A DNA stretch of 55,065 nt from an uncultured Bacteroidota bacterium (GTDB lineage: Bacteria > Bacteroidota > Bacteroidia > Chitinophagales > LD1), in NCBI GenBank assembly GCA_903919075.1, contig CAIXGR010000087.1:1-55065 (forward strand), given 5' to 3'. Below the pieces are notes generated by a model. That model was not told the DNA's origin. It was given only the letters and a program-made list of their open reading frames with translations, and ran no database searches. A program made the translations under genes and the position numbers. Positions 44,560 through 54,549 of the stretch are shown in pieces (positions within the stretch are counted from its first letter, which is position 1; each line of letters begins with the position of its first letter).

Positions 44560-45822
44560 TTACTCTTCAATTACCTTTAATTTTACCAGTTCAATTCTTT
44601 TGTCAGTAGCTTTCATTACTTTAATATGAAAAGTGTCTATATCAATGGATGTGCCAGCCTCGGGTATATCCTCGAACTTGCTGACAATATAGCCCGACAG
44701 GGTAGTATATTCACCAACAGGAATTCGTAATTGATGTTCATTGTTCAAATAATCCACCTCCAGCCTTCCTGAAAAAATGAATTCGGCACTTGATATTACC
44801 TTTTCGGTAAGGTTTTCTTCATCATGCTCATCCTTAATCTCTCCGAAAATTTCTTCCATTAGGTCCTCAAGGGTAATAATGCCGGCTGTTCCGCCATATT
44901 CATCTACTACCCAGGCCACATTTTTTTTATCGCGTATAAACTGAAGTAACAAATCGCGTGCAGTCATTGTTTCAGGTATTACCTGCAACGGCCGAATTAT
45001 TTGTTTAAGAGTAGGCGGAATTTTCAATAAATCGAGATGGTGAACGTAACCTAGTATTTTATCAATCACATCATCATAAACAACTAATCGTGAAAGTTTT
45101 GTTTCAATAAATTTTTTCTTTAGGCCTTCCAGTCCCTCAGTTATTTCAATAGCTTGTATTTCCGGTCGGGGAACCATGCAACTTCGCACTTTTACATCTT
45201 TAAGGTATAAAGCCTTTTCGAAAATTTCGGAGTTAAGATGGTCCGTATCGTCGCTTTTATCGTTATCGCTAACCGCAGTTTCTTTCACTAAATACTCAAG
45301 GTCTTCTTTTGTAAACGAAGGCTTACTTTCAACCAGGTCAATTCCTATTACTTTCTTAATAATCCACCGTGAAATACCATAGAAAATATTGGTAAATGGC
45401 TTTAATGGTATATAGAAAAGATATTTGGTAGGGTAAGCAAACAATAGTAAGGCCCGATCGGAATTAACCCGGAAAAGAATTTTTGGGATCAACTCGCCAA
45501 AAATGAGAATGATAAACGCAGTAATAATTGTTTGAATAACAAGCAGCAGTACTTCATCTGTAGGCAGGAAAGAAAATTTTTCGTGTGTAAGATAATTAGC
45601 CGTAATGCTACCAAATAAAACTAGTGATATATTAAGCCCCACCAACATAGTGCTAATAAACTTTGATGGCGCAGCTGTAAATTCAGAAACAATGTTCGCA
45701 GCAGTAGAGCCTTTTTCTTTCAATAACTCGATACGCAATTTGTTGGATGAAACAAAAGCAATTTCGATGCCTGAAAAAAAGGCAATTAGAAGAAGGGCCA
45801 GAATTGTAGCAAAAATTTCCAC
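44560..45822 (-). CDS. Hemolysin/CNNM family protein (DUF21, CBS, CorC_HlyC)
   Basis: This 420-residue protein has a DUF21/CNNM membrane domain (about 1-170, three to four helices, starting FATILALLLIAFFSGIEIAF). A CBS pair (about 200-330; MVPRPEIQAIEITE, VVDEYGGTAGIITLEDLMEE) follows, then a CorC_HlyC transporter-associated domain (about 340-415). The family includes magnesium/cobalt efflux proteins; the ion is not determined. It starts with GTG at 45822. The frequent label 'gliding motility GldE' applies to some Bacteroidota members; a match to GldE is possible but not shown here. Confidence 0.9.
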   Translation of the reverse strand: MEIFATILALLLIAFFSGIEIAFVSSNKLRIELLKEKGSTAANIVSEFTAAPSKFISTMLVGLNISLVLFGSITANYLTHEKFSFLPTDEVLLLVIQTIITAFIILIFGELIPKILFRVNSDRALLLFAYPTKYLFYIPLKPFTNIFYGISRWIIKKVIGIDLVESKPSFTKEDLEYLVKETAVSDNDKSDDTDHLNSEIFEKALYLKDVKVRSCMVPRPEIQAIEITEGLEGLKKKFIETKLSRLVVYDDVIDKILGYVHHLDLLKIPPTLKQIIRPLQVIPETMTARDLLLQFIRDKKNVAWVVDEYGGTAGIITLEDLMEEIFGEIKDEHDEENLTEKVISSAEFIFSGRLEVDYLNNEHQLRIPVGEYTTLSGYIVSKFEDIPEAGTSIDIDTFHIKVMKATDKRIELVKLKVIEE

Positions 45823-45891
45823 CGCTGAAATTTACGAAAAGTGAAAGAATTGGGGGGAGAAAGTTTTTAAACGCTAAACAAAAGCATGTAT

Positions 45892-45938
45892 AAAATGAAA
45901 GCCTGGAGAAAGAATTCCCCAGGCTTTCATTTTTTTTG
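45892..45938 (-). terminator. Long bidirectional terminator
   Basis: AAAATGAAAGCCTGG (45892-45906) pairs perfectly with CCAGGCTTTCATTTT (45919-45933), a 15-bp stem with a 12-base loop. T8 follows on the plus side and TTTTATA on the minus side. It lies 12 bases downstream of the giant minus-strand adhesin gene and ends that transcript before the CorC-type gene. Confidence 0.85.
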
Positions 45939-45949
45939 CCAAACTGTTT

Positions 45950-48900
45950 TTATCGCAACAAAACTACCGAGCCTTCTAGTTTCTTAGTTACGGTGATTGA
46001 GGGATTTATTGGATTAGGATAATCAACTACTATATAATACACGTAAGTAGCTGCCGGCTGAGGTTCGCCTTTAAAATTACCATCCCATAAATCAGTTGAG
46101 TTGTGTACCAATTGGCCCCAACGGTTATAAATATGGAACTCTTTAATAGCAACATAGCTATGAAGCGCAGGCCCAAATAAATCGTTTTTACCATCACCGT
46201 TTGGTGTAAAGGCGTCAGGCATTTGGAACTGTCCCTTGATAAGTATAATTACCGAATCGTATGCTCCGCAAGCACTGTTCAGAGAATCAGTAACATAAAC
46301 ATAATATACGCTTGGTGCTGTAACTGTAGGGTCATAAACTGTTGCAGTATTGTTGATACACTGAGTACAGCTTAAGCCTGTAGATGGGGTCCAGAAATAA
46401 ACCGGGCTAACAAAACCAGGACCAATAATAGCAGATAGCAGATCGGAAGTATCGCCATTAATAATAGTCGCAGTATCAGGATTGATATTTACATATAGTT
46501 TGGCCGGTTGGTAAACAGTAGTAAACAGCGTATCGTAACAACCTACGCTATTGCGCACAATAACCTGGTAATCGCCAGCACCAAGGCTATCGAAACTACC
46601 ACTAAGTTGAGGCGTTTCGTTATTAATAGAGAATGTATACGGCTGGTTAGGAGTAATTACAGGTGTTACCGTAAGGTCGCCATCTCGTAAACCAAAGCAA
46701 CTTGTTGAATCGGCGAAAATAGTAAAGCTATCTACAGCATAACCTTCGGGTACAAAAAAGCCACCACTAACAGAACATCCAGCGCTATCGGTTACAGTGT
46801 AACCATATTCACCTGGTGCTACACCATTAAACTGACCGGTGCTATTAGTTGCCCCATTAACAATATGATAATCGAATGGACTAACGCCTGCGTTAGTGGT
46901 AATAGTTACATTGCCGTATGGAGGCCTTCCGCATTTGAAAGGTATAACCGTATCGGTTGAAGATGAAAGCTGATCTTGCAAAATAGTACCGGAAGCGCTT
47001 ACCGAACATTGATGTGCATCGGTAACAGTTACTTTAAATTGCCCTGCGGATAAAGTACTATCTACAGATGATGTAACATTATTACTCCATAAATATGTAT
47101 AACCCGGTGTACCTCCTGAAGGGCTAACCGAAGCCCTGCCGTTGCTCATGCCAAAACAAACATAAGGCACATTCGAAAGACTATTAACCAACTGCGAAGG
47201 TTGTGTAATAGTATATGTAGCGCTAGCAGTGCATCCGCCATCATCGCTTGCTGTAACCTGATAACTACCCGCCGATAACCCGCTAATGGTAACGGTGGTA
47301 TCGCTATTGCTCCATTTATAATGTATAATGCCTGGCTGTCCATGATGTGCATGCACTGTAATACTACCGGTCTGAGCTCCAAAACAAAGCAGGTTAGTTA
47401 TAGTTCCGGAATCAATAACCATAATATTTGGCGAATTGGTAACCTGGAATGTGGCGCTGATGCTACATGAATTTTGATCGGTAATAGTTACCGTATAAAA
47501 TCCCGCAAGAAGATTAGTAATTAATGCACCTGTTTGAGAGGTGCCTGACCATCCGTAGTGCAAGGTGCCCGTTCCGCCACTTGCAAATACGTGTATAGAA
47601 CCATTAACCGTACAACCTACCGGTGTAATAGTAGTATCGGTAATTGTAATTGCAGTTGGCTGAGTTAAACTATATGAAGTAGTTGCCGTACATCCATTAG
47701 CATCTGTAGCTGTAACAACATAAGTTCCCGGCCCTAAATTGCTGATGGTAGCAGTGCTATCATTATTATAATTCCACTTATATTTAATAAGGCCTGTGCC
47801 ACCAGATGCAGAAGCTGTAATGCTGCCGTTATTAGCACCAATACAGGTTATGTTTTGTATAGTAGGGCTGCCCAGAGTAACTACTGTTGGTTGTGCCACC
47901 TGGTAAGTTGTAGTAGCGCTACATCCTAATGAATCGGTAGCAGTTACGGTATAATTACCTGCCGAAAGACCTGTTATAGTAACGGTAGTATCGTTATTAA
48001 AACTCCAGTGATAATGTATAGAGCCAGTGCCGCCGGTAGAGGTAGCGGTAAGGGTTCCATTGCTTTGTCCGTTGCATTTAGGCTCAACAACTATCGGGTT
48101 GCCCAATACAATTATCGGCGTTGCCGATGAATCAGTAATGGTTTTAATCAATTTGCATCCTTTAGTATCAGTAATAGTTACCGTGTAGTCGCCGGCAGGT
48201 ATGCCGCTGATAATACGGGTTGTGTCACCATTGGACCAAAGATAGGTATAGCCGGGTGCTCCACCACTAGGCGTTACGGCAATAGAACCTCCGGTGATAC
48301 AAATAGCTTTTACTATTACCGATGTTTCTGTGATAGGTGTAGGTTGTGTAACGGTATAAGTGGCCGATGCACTACAGCCATGAACATCTGTAGCTGTTAC
48401 GTTATAAGTTCCTGCTGCAAGACCGGTAACAGTATCGTTGTTAGGTAAAGAGTTTGTCCAGGTATAATTTAATGCAGGTACCCCACCGGTTACCGATATA
48501 GCAATACTTCCATCGTTACCTCCATTACAAGTTACATTTTTAATTACCGGAGGATGGAAAATAATAGGCGGACTAAGAACAAACGAAACTGTGCCTGAAG
48601 CACTGGCTGTACAAGCTAAGGCATCGGTAACTGTTACATTGTACGTTCCGGTAGTAAGGCCGGTAATGCTGCTGGTAGTGGCATTATTGCCCCAATGGTA
48701 ATGAAAATCTGGCGTACCACCTGATACATTAGCGCTAAGCACACCGGTGTTATTGGTACCGCTAGTAGAATCGCATGAAACAACTGTATCATTAGGAACT
48801 GTAACTGTTGGCGGCGTTGGTGGAGATAATATAACGGTATCAGATTTTGTACAACCGCTTTGAGTAGTAACACTAAAAATGTAAGTGCCGGGGCCCAAGT

Positions 48901-51895
48901 TAGTAAGCTTGGTTTTGTTTGCACCACCCGGCGACCATCCAAATGAATCAACCGGTGAAGCCTGCGAACTGTATGATGCATAAACTGCACCATTATTTCC
49001 CGCACACGATATTTGATGAACTGAATCGATATTAACTGTAAGACTGCCGCCTGGTAAAACATGCACACTATCGGTTACAGTTACAGTTGAATTATCGCAA
49101 TTAGTATAAACCGCCTGCACCTTGTAATTTGTTGGGGCCGTTGGACAAACAGTTACCGTAGGGCCTGTACCAATAACAGTGGTATCCTGATACCATGTAA
49201 TACTATCATTAGGCGCGCCGCTTGGCGTAAAACGGTATGCATCATTATCAGCAGTCCATTGTGTGGCATTTCTTCCAGGTACTGTATATGCAGTGGTACC
49301 GGCAGCATTTTGTATGCCTTCAATAGCCAGGCCGCCGTTCCAATAACCATCCGGACTATAGAAATCTACATTGTCTAAATCATTACATATTACACTTTTG
49401 TGTTTTATATTAATGTCTATCAGGTTTGTGGTTTCATAAATAACTATTTGCTGGCTTTGAGAATCGATACCTGTGCAATAAGTATTATTAATACTAAATG
49501 CATCGCCATACATAGGACATTGATTCCAAGAAACCACAAATTTCCTACAAGGGAAAGTGTCTAAAACTTGGTAGTATATATTCCCGAAAAGGCTAGGATC
49601 TAAATCCTGCCATGGGCTCATAATAACGTTATTTAAGTCACTCGGGTTGTTATCTGGAGCAGGGCCTGTTATATACCAGTTGTTAGGTGCACCGGCATTA
49701 AATACATCAAATGAAATTACGCCATTTGAGCCGACAATAATGGAATTATAAACTTGCCCGAAGAAGCAAAAATTAAATGGCAAATCAATTTGGTCTGACC
49801 AAATATCATCTTCAGCAACCAAAATGGGGATTCCGGTATCAAACGGAAACTGAGGTGCATAATCAATTGGGGCAACATCATATGAAGTAGTTTGTGCCGC
49901 ACTAACCGCACTGGCGGTAAGTGTGGTACAAGTTTGCCCACAAGGAATGGCTACGTTATTATTGGTTGAAATAGCCGGACATGGACTGCAAGGAGAATGG
50001 CCTATTATATAATAGGCAGTAGCGGTGCAGCCCCCTTTATCGGTAACTGTAACAGTATAACCACCAGCAGCCAGGCCGGTTAAAGGGTTACCAGTTAAAC
50101 CGCCTGACCAGTTATAAGTATATGCGGGCGTGCCACCAGTAGCGTTTACATCTATAGAACCGGTGCCGCCTGCGCATGAAATTGAATTAACAGTACCACT
50201 ATCAATTGATAACGGCGGGGTGGTACTAACACTATACGTTGCTGTTGCTGTACAACCTGTGGAATCGGTAACGGTAACATTATAACTACCTGCCGCAACA
50301 TTGGCAAGTGTATCTGTATGCAATAAGCCGCCCGGAGACCAATTATAAGTATAAGGTGCTGTGCCATTGCCTACACTTATAATAATGCTACCCTTGGCAC
50401 CACTTGGGCAAGCAGAAGCATTTTGAATTTGAGAACTGAGTGAAAGCGGCTGGGGAGTTATTGAAACACTAGCCGAAGCGCTGGCAGTACAACCATTAGC
50501 ATCGGTTACAGTTACACTATAAGTACCTGTGCCTAAATTGGCATGCGTTTGTGTGTGCGTAGAATCATTCCAAGTATAATGATAAATAGGTGTTCCGTTA
50601 CTAGGATTAGCAGTAAGCGAGCCACTATTTGTATTACTTGAACATGTGGTAATAGTGCTACTAGGAACACTAACCGTAAACGGCGGGGGTATGTTCAATG
50701 TAACTGTATCAGATTTTGAGCAACCTGCACTATCAGTAGCTGTAAAAATATAGGTGCCGGGCGAAAGATTTGTCATTGATTTTTTGCCAGCGCCACCCGG
50801 TGACCACCCGTAGGACACAACACCCGATGTAGTATCGAACGAAGCATAAACAGCGCCGTTGTTTGCATTACATGTTGATGGCTGACGAACAGAATCAACA
50901 GTAATTATAGGCGATTGAAACGTGACATGAACATTTGCGCTAGATTGAACTGTGGAATTATCGCAAAGTGTAATAGTTGCACGCGCAGTGTAATCAGTAG
51001 GCACTGTTGGGCAAACTTGTATGCTGTCGCCGGTTCCAATTTGTGCATTGCCTTTAAACCAGGTAATAGTATAATCTGGTGTGCCACTTGGGCTAAAACG
51101 GTAAGCATCATTAGTAGCATTCCACTGGGTTGCATTTCTTCCAGGTACGGTATAAGCTACACTGCCTGCGGCATTTTGTATACCTTCAATAGCGCGGCCG
51201 TTATTCCATTCGCTGCAATATCCTTTGTCTTGTATATATATATCAATAATGTTACTTGTTTCATATAATACCACCATTTGAGTTTGGTGGAAGGCACTAT
51301 CGCAAGGGTTTTTGCTGGCACTATCAACACTATTCGGGTCATCGTACATAGCTGAACGATACCATGAAACAGATAAGTAGCGGCACGGGGCTACACCACC
51401 AATCTGGTAATAAATGGTTCCCTGATTGGTAGGGTCCAAATCCTGCCAAGGTGCCATGATAGAATTATGCATATCGGCAGGATTAGCAAAGGGAGCTGGG
51501 CCGGGGATATTCCAATTATTAAAAGTACCAGCCAAGTTGGTATTGAACGAAATAGCGCCGTTAGAACCAATAACTATACTATTATAAGTATTACCAAAAA
51601 AGCAAAATTTAAAAGGCAAAGCAATAGGATTAGACCACAAATCATCGGTATCTGCAAGAATTATTGTGCCCGCATTAAATGAAAACGGGGGGGCATAAGT
51701 TATTTGCGCAACATCATAAGTTGTTGTTTGATTTCCGCCAATGGCTGTAGCCTGCAGGGTTGTGCAGGTTTGTCCGCATGGTATGGCAACATTGGGGGCT
51801 GTACTAACTGAGGCACACCCTGAAAATTGTCCGTACACTTGCGAAAACTGGGAAAGTACGAGCACGAGAACTGAAACCCGTAAAAAATTTTTCAT
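45950..51895 (-). CDS. Giant SprB-repeat adhesin with T9SS type B C-terminal domain
   Basis: This 1981-residue exported protein has a signal peptide (1-22). A first N-terminal module (about 25-320) contains VAIPCGQTCTTL and GSNGAISF and resembles a nidogen-like beta domain. About four SprB-type repeats follow (60-65 residues; core WSPGG...L..GTY.VTVTD..GC). Then the N-terminal module recurs in a second copy (about 670-980; VAIPCGQTCTTL again, WYITGPAPDNNP), followed by about eleven more SprB-type repeats. An Ig/PKD-like segment and the C-terminal CHU_C domain (PDAFTPNGDGKNDLFGP ... IYNRWGQLVH) close the chain. SprB repeats build surface adhesins moved by the gliding machinery in Flavobacterium; motility itself is not shown here. 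Confidence 0.92.
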   Translation of the reverse strand: MKNFLRVSVLVLVLSQFSQVYGQFSGCASVSTAPNVAIPCGQTCTTLQATAIGGNQTTTYDVAQITYAPPFSFNAGTIILADTDDLWSNPIALPFKFCFFGNTYNSIVIGSNGAISFNTNLAGTFNNWNIPGPAPFANPADMHNSIMAPWQDLDPTNQGTIYYQIGGVAPCRYLSVSWYRSAMYDDPNSVDSASKNPCDSAFHQTQMVVLYETSNIIDIYIQDKGYCSEWNNGRAIEGIQNAAGSVAYTVPGRNATQWNATNDAYRFSPSGTPDYTITWFKGNAQIGTGDSIQVCPTVPTDYTARATITLCDNSTVQSSANVHVTFQSPIITVDSVRQPSTCNANNGAVYASFDTTSGVVSYGWSPGGAGKKSMTNLSPGTYIFTATDSAGCSKSDTVTLNIPPPFTVSVPSSTITTCSSNTNSGSLTANPSNGTPIYHYTWNDSTHTQTHANLGTGTYSVTVTDANGCTASASASVSITPQPLSLSSQIQNASACPSGAKGSIIISVGNGTAPYTYNWSPGGLLHTDTLANVAAGSYNVTVTDSTGCTATATYSVSTTPPLSIDSGTVNSISCAGGTGSIDVNATGGTPAYTYNWSGGLTGNPLTGLAAGGYTVTVTDKGGCTATAYYIIGHSPCSPCPAISTNNNVAIPCGQTCTTLTASAVSAAQTTSYDVAPIDYAPQFPFDTGIPILVAEDDIWSDQIDLPFNFCFFGQVYNSIIVGSNGVISFDVFNAGAPNNWYITGPAPDNNPSDLNNVIMSPWQDLDPSLFGNIYYQVLDTFPCRKFVVSWNQCPMYGDAFSINNTYCTGIDSQSQQIVIYETTNLIDINIKHKSVICNDLDNVDFYSPDGYWNGGLAIEGIQNAAGTTAYTVPGRNATQWTADNDAYRFTPSGAPNDSITWYQDTTVIGTGPTVTVCPTAPTNYKVQAVYTNCDNSTVTVTDSVHVLPGGSLTVNIDSVHQISCAGNNGAVYASYSSQASPVDSFGWSPGGANKTKLTNLGPGTYIFSVTTQSGCTKSDTVILSPPTPPTVTVPNDTVVSCDSTSGTNNTGVLSANVSGGTPDFHYHWGNNATTSSITGLTTGTYNVTVTDALACTASASGTVSFVLSPPIIFHPPVIKNVTCNGGNDGSIAISVTGGVPALNYTWTNSLPNNDTVTGLAAGTYNVTATDVHGCSASATYTVTQPTPITETSVIVKAICITGGSIAVTPSGGAPGYTYLWSNGDTTRIISGIPAGDYTVTITDTKGCKLIKTITDSSATPIIVLGNPIVVEPKCNGQSNGTLTATSTGGTGSIHYHWSFNNDTTVTITGLSAGNYTVTATDSLGCSATTTYQVAQPTVVTLGSPTIQNITCIGANNGSITASASGGTGLIKYKWNYNNDSTATISNLGPGTYVVTATDANGCTATTSYSLTQPTAITITDTTITPVGCTVNGSIHVFASGGTGTLHYGWSGTSQTGALITNLLAGFYTVTITDQNSCSISATFQVTNSPNIMVIDSGTITNLLCFGAQTGSITVHAHHGQPGIIHYKWSNSDTTVTISGLSAGSYQVTASDDGGCTASATYTITQPSQLVNSLSNVPYVCFGMSNGRASVSPSGGTPGYTYLWSNNVTSSVDSTLSAGQFKVTVTDAHQCSVSASGTILQDQLSSSTDTVIPFKCGRPPYGNVTITTNAGVSPFDYHIVNGATNSTGQFNGVAPGEYGYTVTDSAGCSVSGGFFVPEGYAVDSFTIFADSTSCFGLRDGDLTVTPVITPNQPYTFSINNETPQLSGSFDSLGAGDYQVIVRNSVGCYDTLFTTVYQPAKLYVNINPDTATIINGDTSDLLSAIIGPGFVSPVYFWTPSTGLSCTQCINNTATVYDPTVTAPSVYYVYVTDSLNSACGAYDSVIILIKGQFQMPDAFTPNGDGKNDLFGPALHSYVAIKEFHIYNRWGQLVHNSTDLWDGNFKGEPQPAATYVYYIVVDYPNPINPSITVTKKLEGSVVLLR

Positions 51896-51922
51896 CGGTT
51901 ATGGTTTAGTGGTTTGAGAGCA

Positions 51923-51954
51923 CGAAAATAAAAATAGCCTTCGCTTTTGGACAA
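51923..51954 (-). promoter_or_regulatory. Candidate Bacteroidota promoter of the adhesin gene
   Basis: On the minus strand TTG (51954-51952) is followed after 21 bases by TATTTTCG (51930-51923), one base off TAnnTTTG. The predicted transcript would begin about 20 bases before the ATG at 51895. The spacing is within the range reported for the phylum, so this is plausible but not proven. Confidence 0.45.
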
Positions 51955-52067
51955 TATTTAAAAAAAACTTCGAAAAACAATAAATCCTGTTTAATGTGTC
52001 TTTATTCAAGTTTGGTCCCTGAAGGCGCACGAAGTTAAAAAAAATGACGATTATTGGCGAGGTTTAT

Positions 52068-52151
52068 ATGAAAAATCGGCATGTGTTAATTTTACCCGTA
52101 TTATGGATAGGATTGATTGGAGCGGGTAAGCACTTTTTTGTGCTCATTTAG
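52068..52151 (+). CDS. Possible 27-residue hydrophobic peptide
   Basis: In the 306-base spacer between the adhesin and the next gene, ATG 52068 opens a 27-codon frame ending TAG. The peptide (MKNRHVLILPVLWIGLIGAG, then KHFFVLI) has two basic residues then one hydrophobic stretch long enough to span the membrane. GAGG lies 7 bases upstream, a rare Shine-Dalgarno-like feature here. A short palindrome, AGCACtttttttGTGCT-type, overlaps its end. Such small hydrophobic frames can arise by chance; low confidence. The rest of the spacer is AT-rich with no other signal. Confidence 0.2.
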   Translation: MKNRHVLILPVLWIGLIGAGKHFFVLI

Positions 52152-52201
52152 CACGCGGCCGAAGTGCATTTAATTTGGTAAAAACAAACTCTAATTGATT
52201 G

Positions 52202-52705
52202 ATGAACAATATAATAACTAAGGAAAATATTCTTTACTTAATTAAAGAGTTGATTTGGCTTACAATTACAGCTATAGTAATATATGCGGTATTGTATCCC
52301 ATTACCGCCAAAATTGATTTTATATACTGGAGAATCAATGCGTTGCTGATTTTTATCACGCTTACTTATTTCCGGTATTCAACTACCTTTAAAAGCCTGC
52401 CCTTTTTGCGCCCGGCTTGGATAAGGTTTCTTTTATTTACCATTAACTTAAGTCTGTTTCTTTACGTGGCACATTACGAGCAAAAATTTGTAGCAATGGC
52501 CGATAATTTTTATACCGAAGATTTCGGGTTTCCGAAGATTATTTTGTACGATGATATTAAGAGGCAGTTATTCAAATACCTGTATACCGAAATTGTATTA
52601 TTTGGAACTGGCAGCCTTATTATGATTTCGGCCTTTCAAATACGACTTATAGTCTCGTACTGGCAGTACTATAAGCACCAGGCAAATGCCCGCTTGCAGG
52701 ATTGA
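52202..52705 (+). CDS. Hypothetical membrane protein
   Basis: This 167-residue protein starts at ATG 52202 (a TTG directly upstream is in frame). It has four hydrophobic segments (about 15-37, 46-60, 75-92 and 132-152) with a soluble loop between the third and fourth containing MADNFYTEDFGFPKIILYDD. The mixture resembles small Bacteroidota inner-membrane proteins of unknown role. No family is recognised. It is followed after 139 bases by the M3 peptidase gene, which has its own promoter box. Confidence 0.75.
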   Translation: MNNIITKENILYLIKELIWLTITAIVIYAVLYPITAKIDFIYWRINALLIFITLTYFRYSTTFKSLPFLRPAWIRFLLFTINLSLFLYVAHYEQKFVAMADNFYTEDFGFPKIILYDDIKRQLFKYLYTEIVLFGTGSLIMISAFQIRLIVSYWQYYKHQANARLQD

Positions 52706-52818
52706 GAGCAGTTTGTATTTCAACACCCTCCTACTCCTTTCCACTACACACTCCTCTTTCATGAGCGTAAACTAAATGCAAAACCTAGGCCATACTTCAA
52801 AAACCCGCCTATTTTTAC

Positions 52819-52826
52819 TACGTTTG
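52819..52826 (+). promoter_or_regulatory. Bacteroidota -7 box TACGTTTG before the M3 peptidase gene
   Basis: TACGTTTG matches TAnnTTTG and lies 18 bases before ATG 52845, leaving a leader of about 12 bases. No clear -33 TTG is visible. Confidence 0.5.
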
Positions 52827-52844
52827 CTCCATAAAATATAGCAT

Positions 52845-54539
52845 ATGAAGTTTTCGGAAATGGAATATAAGCGCCCTGATTTGGCGGAGGTAGAAAGGGA
52901 TTTTAAAGCGCTGCTTACCCAATTTAATAATGCCGGTACAGTAACCGAGCAACAGGACGTGCTTTCGAAGATTTATGAGTTGCGTAATGAGTTTCAAACT
53001 TTTTCTACTATAGCATCTGTTCGCAATTCAATGGATACTGCGAATGCTTTTTATGAAACAGAACAAGATTTTTTTGATACTACCGAACCGGTAATTAAGG
53101 ATCTGAACATACAATTTTACAAAGCCCTTGGCAGTTCGAAATTTAAAAAGGAGCTTGAGGAGAAATTTGGCAAACAATTGTTCCGCTTAGCCGATGTAAG
53201 CCTCAAAACTTTTGACACCTCAGTTATTGATGACCTGAAGGAAGAAAACAAACTTTGCACTGAGTACACCAAGTTAGTTGCAAGTGCCGAGGTTGAATTT
53301 GATGGCAAGAAGATGAACCTTTCAGCGTTAGAAGCTTACCAGGAATCAACAGACCGAGAAATAAGAAAGCAATCGTACTTAATTAAGTGGAGTTTTTTTG
53401 CGCAACATGAAGAGAAATTTGAAGACATATACGATAAGCTGGTAAAAATAAGAACCACTATTGCACGTAAATTAGGCTACAAAAATTTTGTTGAGTTGGC
53501 CTATTACCGCATGTTGCGTACTGATTACGACGCTGCTAAAGTTGCTGTTTACCGCGAACAGGTTTTAAAACATGTTGTGCCGCTTGCCGCGAAACTACGC
53601 GAAAAACAAAGAGTACGAATTGGCGTTGATAAACTGAAAATTTACGATTGGGGACATAACTTTAATTCAGGAAATCCGCGCCCGGTGGGAACACCTGATG
53701 AAATTGTAGCCAGTGGGCAAAAAATGTACGCCGAACTATCGCCAGAAACAAAAGAGTTTTATGATTTTATGGTAAATAATGACCTGATGGACCTTACCAA
53801 TAGAAAAGGTAAAGCAGCAGGTGGTTATTGCACTATGTTCAATAAATATAAATCGCCTTTTATTTTTGCCAACTTTAATGGCACACTGGGCGATGTTGAT
53901 GTGTTAACGCATGAAGCAGGACATGCTTTTCAGTGTTTTGAAAGCCGTGGTTTTGAAGTGGAAGAATATTTTTTCCCAACTATGGAAGCTTGCGAGATAC
54001 ATTCGATGAGTATGGAACAGCTAACTTACCCTTGGATGAATTTGTTTTTTGGTAAGGATACTGAAAAATACAAGTTTGTTCACCTGGCATCTAACATTTT
54101 GTTTTTACCCTACGGTGTTGCGGTAGATGAATTTCAGCATATAGTTTATGAGAACCCGGATATGACACCGGCTGAACGAAAAAAAGTATGGCTGGGCCTT
54201 GAAAAAAAATACCGCCCATGGGTTGATTATGACGGGATAGATTATTTGGAGCGTGGCGGGTTTTGGCAGCGGCAGAACCATATTTACCGCAGCCCTTTTT
54301 ATTACATTGATTATTGCCTGGCACAATTTTGTGCTTTACAATTTTGGCAAAAAAGCCGGGTAGATTTTAAACAGGCCTGGGCAGATTATCTTCGGTTGTG
54401 TAAAGCCGGTGGCAGCAAACCTTTTCTGGAATTGGTACAGCTAGCCAATATACAATCGCCATTTGATGAGAAAGCATTTGAAACACTTTTCAAAGACATT
54501 GAAAAGTATTTGGATAGCGTGGATGATAAGGCGATGTAA
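52845..54539 (+). CDS. M3 family oligoendopeptidase
   Basis: This 564-residue zinc metallopeptidase of the PepF/M3B group cleaves short peptides in the cytoplasm. The metal motif THEAGHAFQ (HExxH, about residue 356) is followed by the conserved MEACEIHSMSMEQLT (third ligand Glu in the E-x-x-S/E-x-x-M type helix) about 25 residues later. A C-terminal YIDYCLAQFCALQFW is typical. The long helical N-terminus is normal. It begins at ATG 52845 behind a TACGTTTG promoter box and converges with a small lipoprotein gene after 10 bases. Confidence 0.94.
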   Translation: MKFSEMEYKRPDLAEVERDFKALLTQFNNAGTVTEQQDVLSKIYELRNEFQTFSTIASVRNSMDTANAFYETEQDFFDTTEPVIKDLNIQFYKALGSSKFKKELEEKFGKQLFRLADVSLKTFDTSVIDDLKEENKLCTEYTKLVASAEVEFDGKKMNLSALEAYQESTDREIRKQSYLIKWSFFAQHEEKFEDIYDKLVKIRTTIARKLGYKNFVELAYYRMLRTDYDAAKVAVYREQVLKHVVPLAAKLREKQRVRIGVDKLKIYDWGHNFNSGNPRPVGTPDEIVASGQKMYAELSPETKEFYDFMVNNDLMDLTNRKGKAAGGYCTMFNKYKSPFIFANFNGTLGDVDVLTHEAGHAFQCFESRGFEVEEYFFPTMEACEIHSMSMEQLTYPWMNLFFGKDTEKYKFVHLASNILFLPYGVAVDEFQHIVYENPDMTPAERKKVWLGLEKKYRPWVDYDGIDYLERGGFWQRQNHIYRSPFYYIDYCLAQFCALQFWQKSRVDFKQAWADYLRLCKAGGSKPFLELVQLANIQSPFDEKAFETLFKDIEKYLDSVDDKAM

Positions 54540-54549
54540 TACTATCAAT

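Noticed and set aside
45950-51895. CRISPR-like or satellite DNA repeats
   Set aside because: The periodicity comes from protein-coding SprB-type repeats in one open frame; the DNA copies diverge and there are no uniform spacers.
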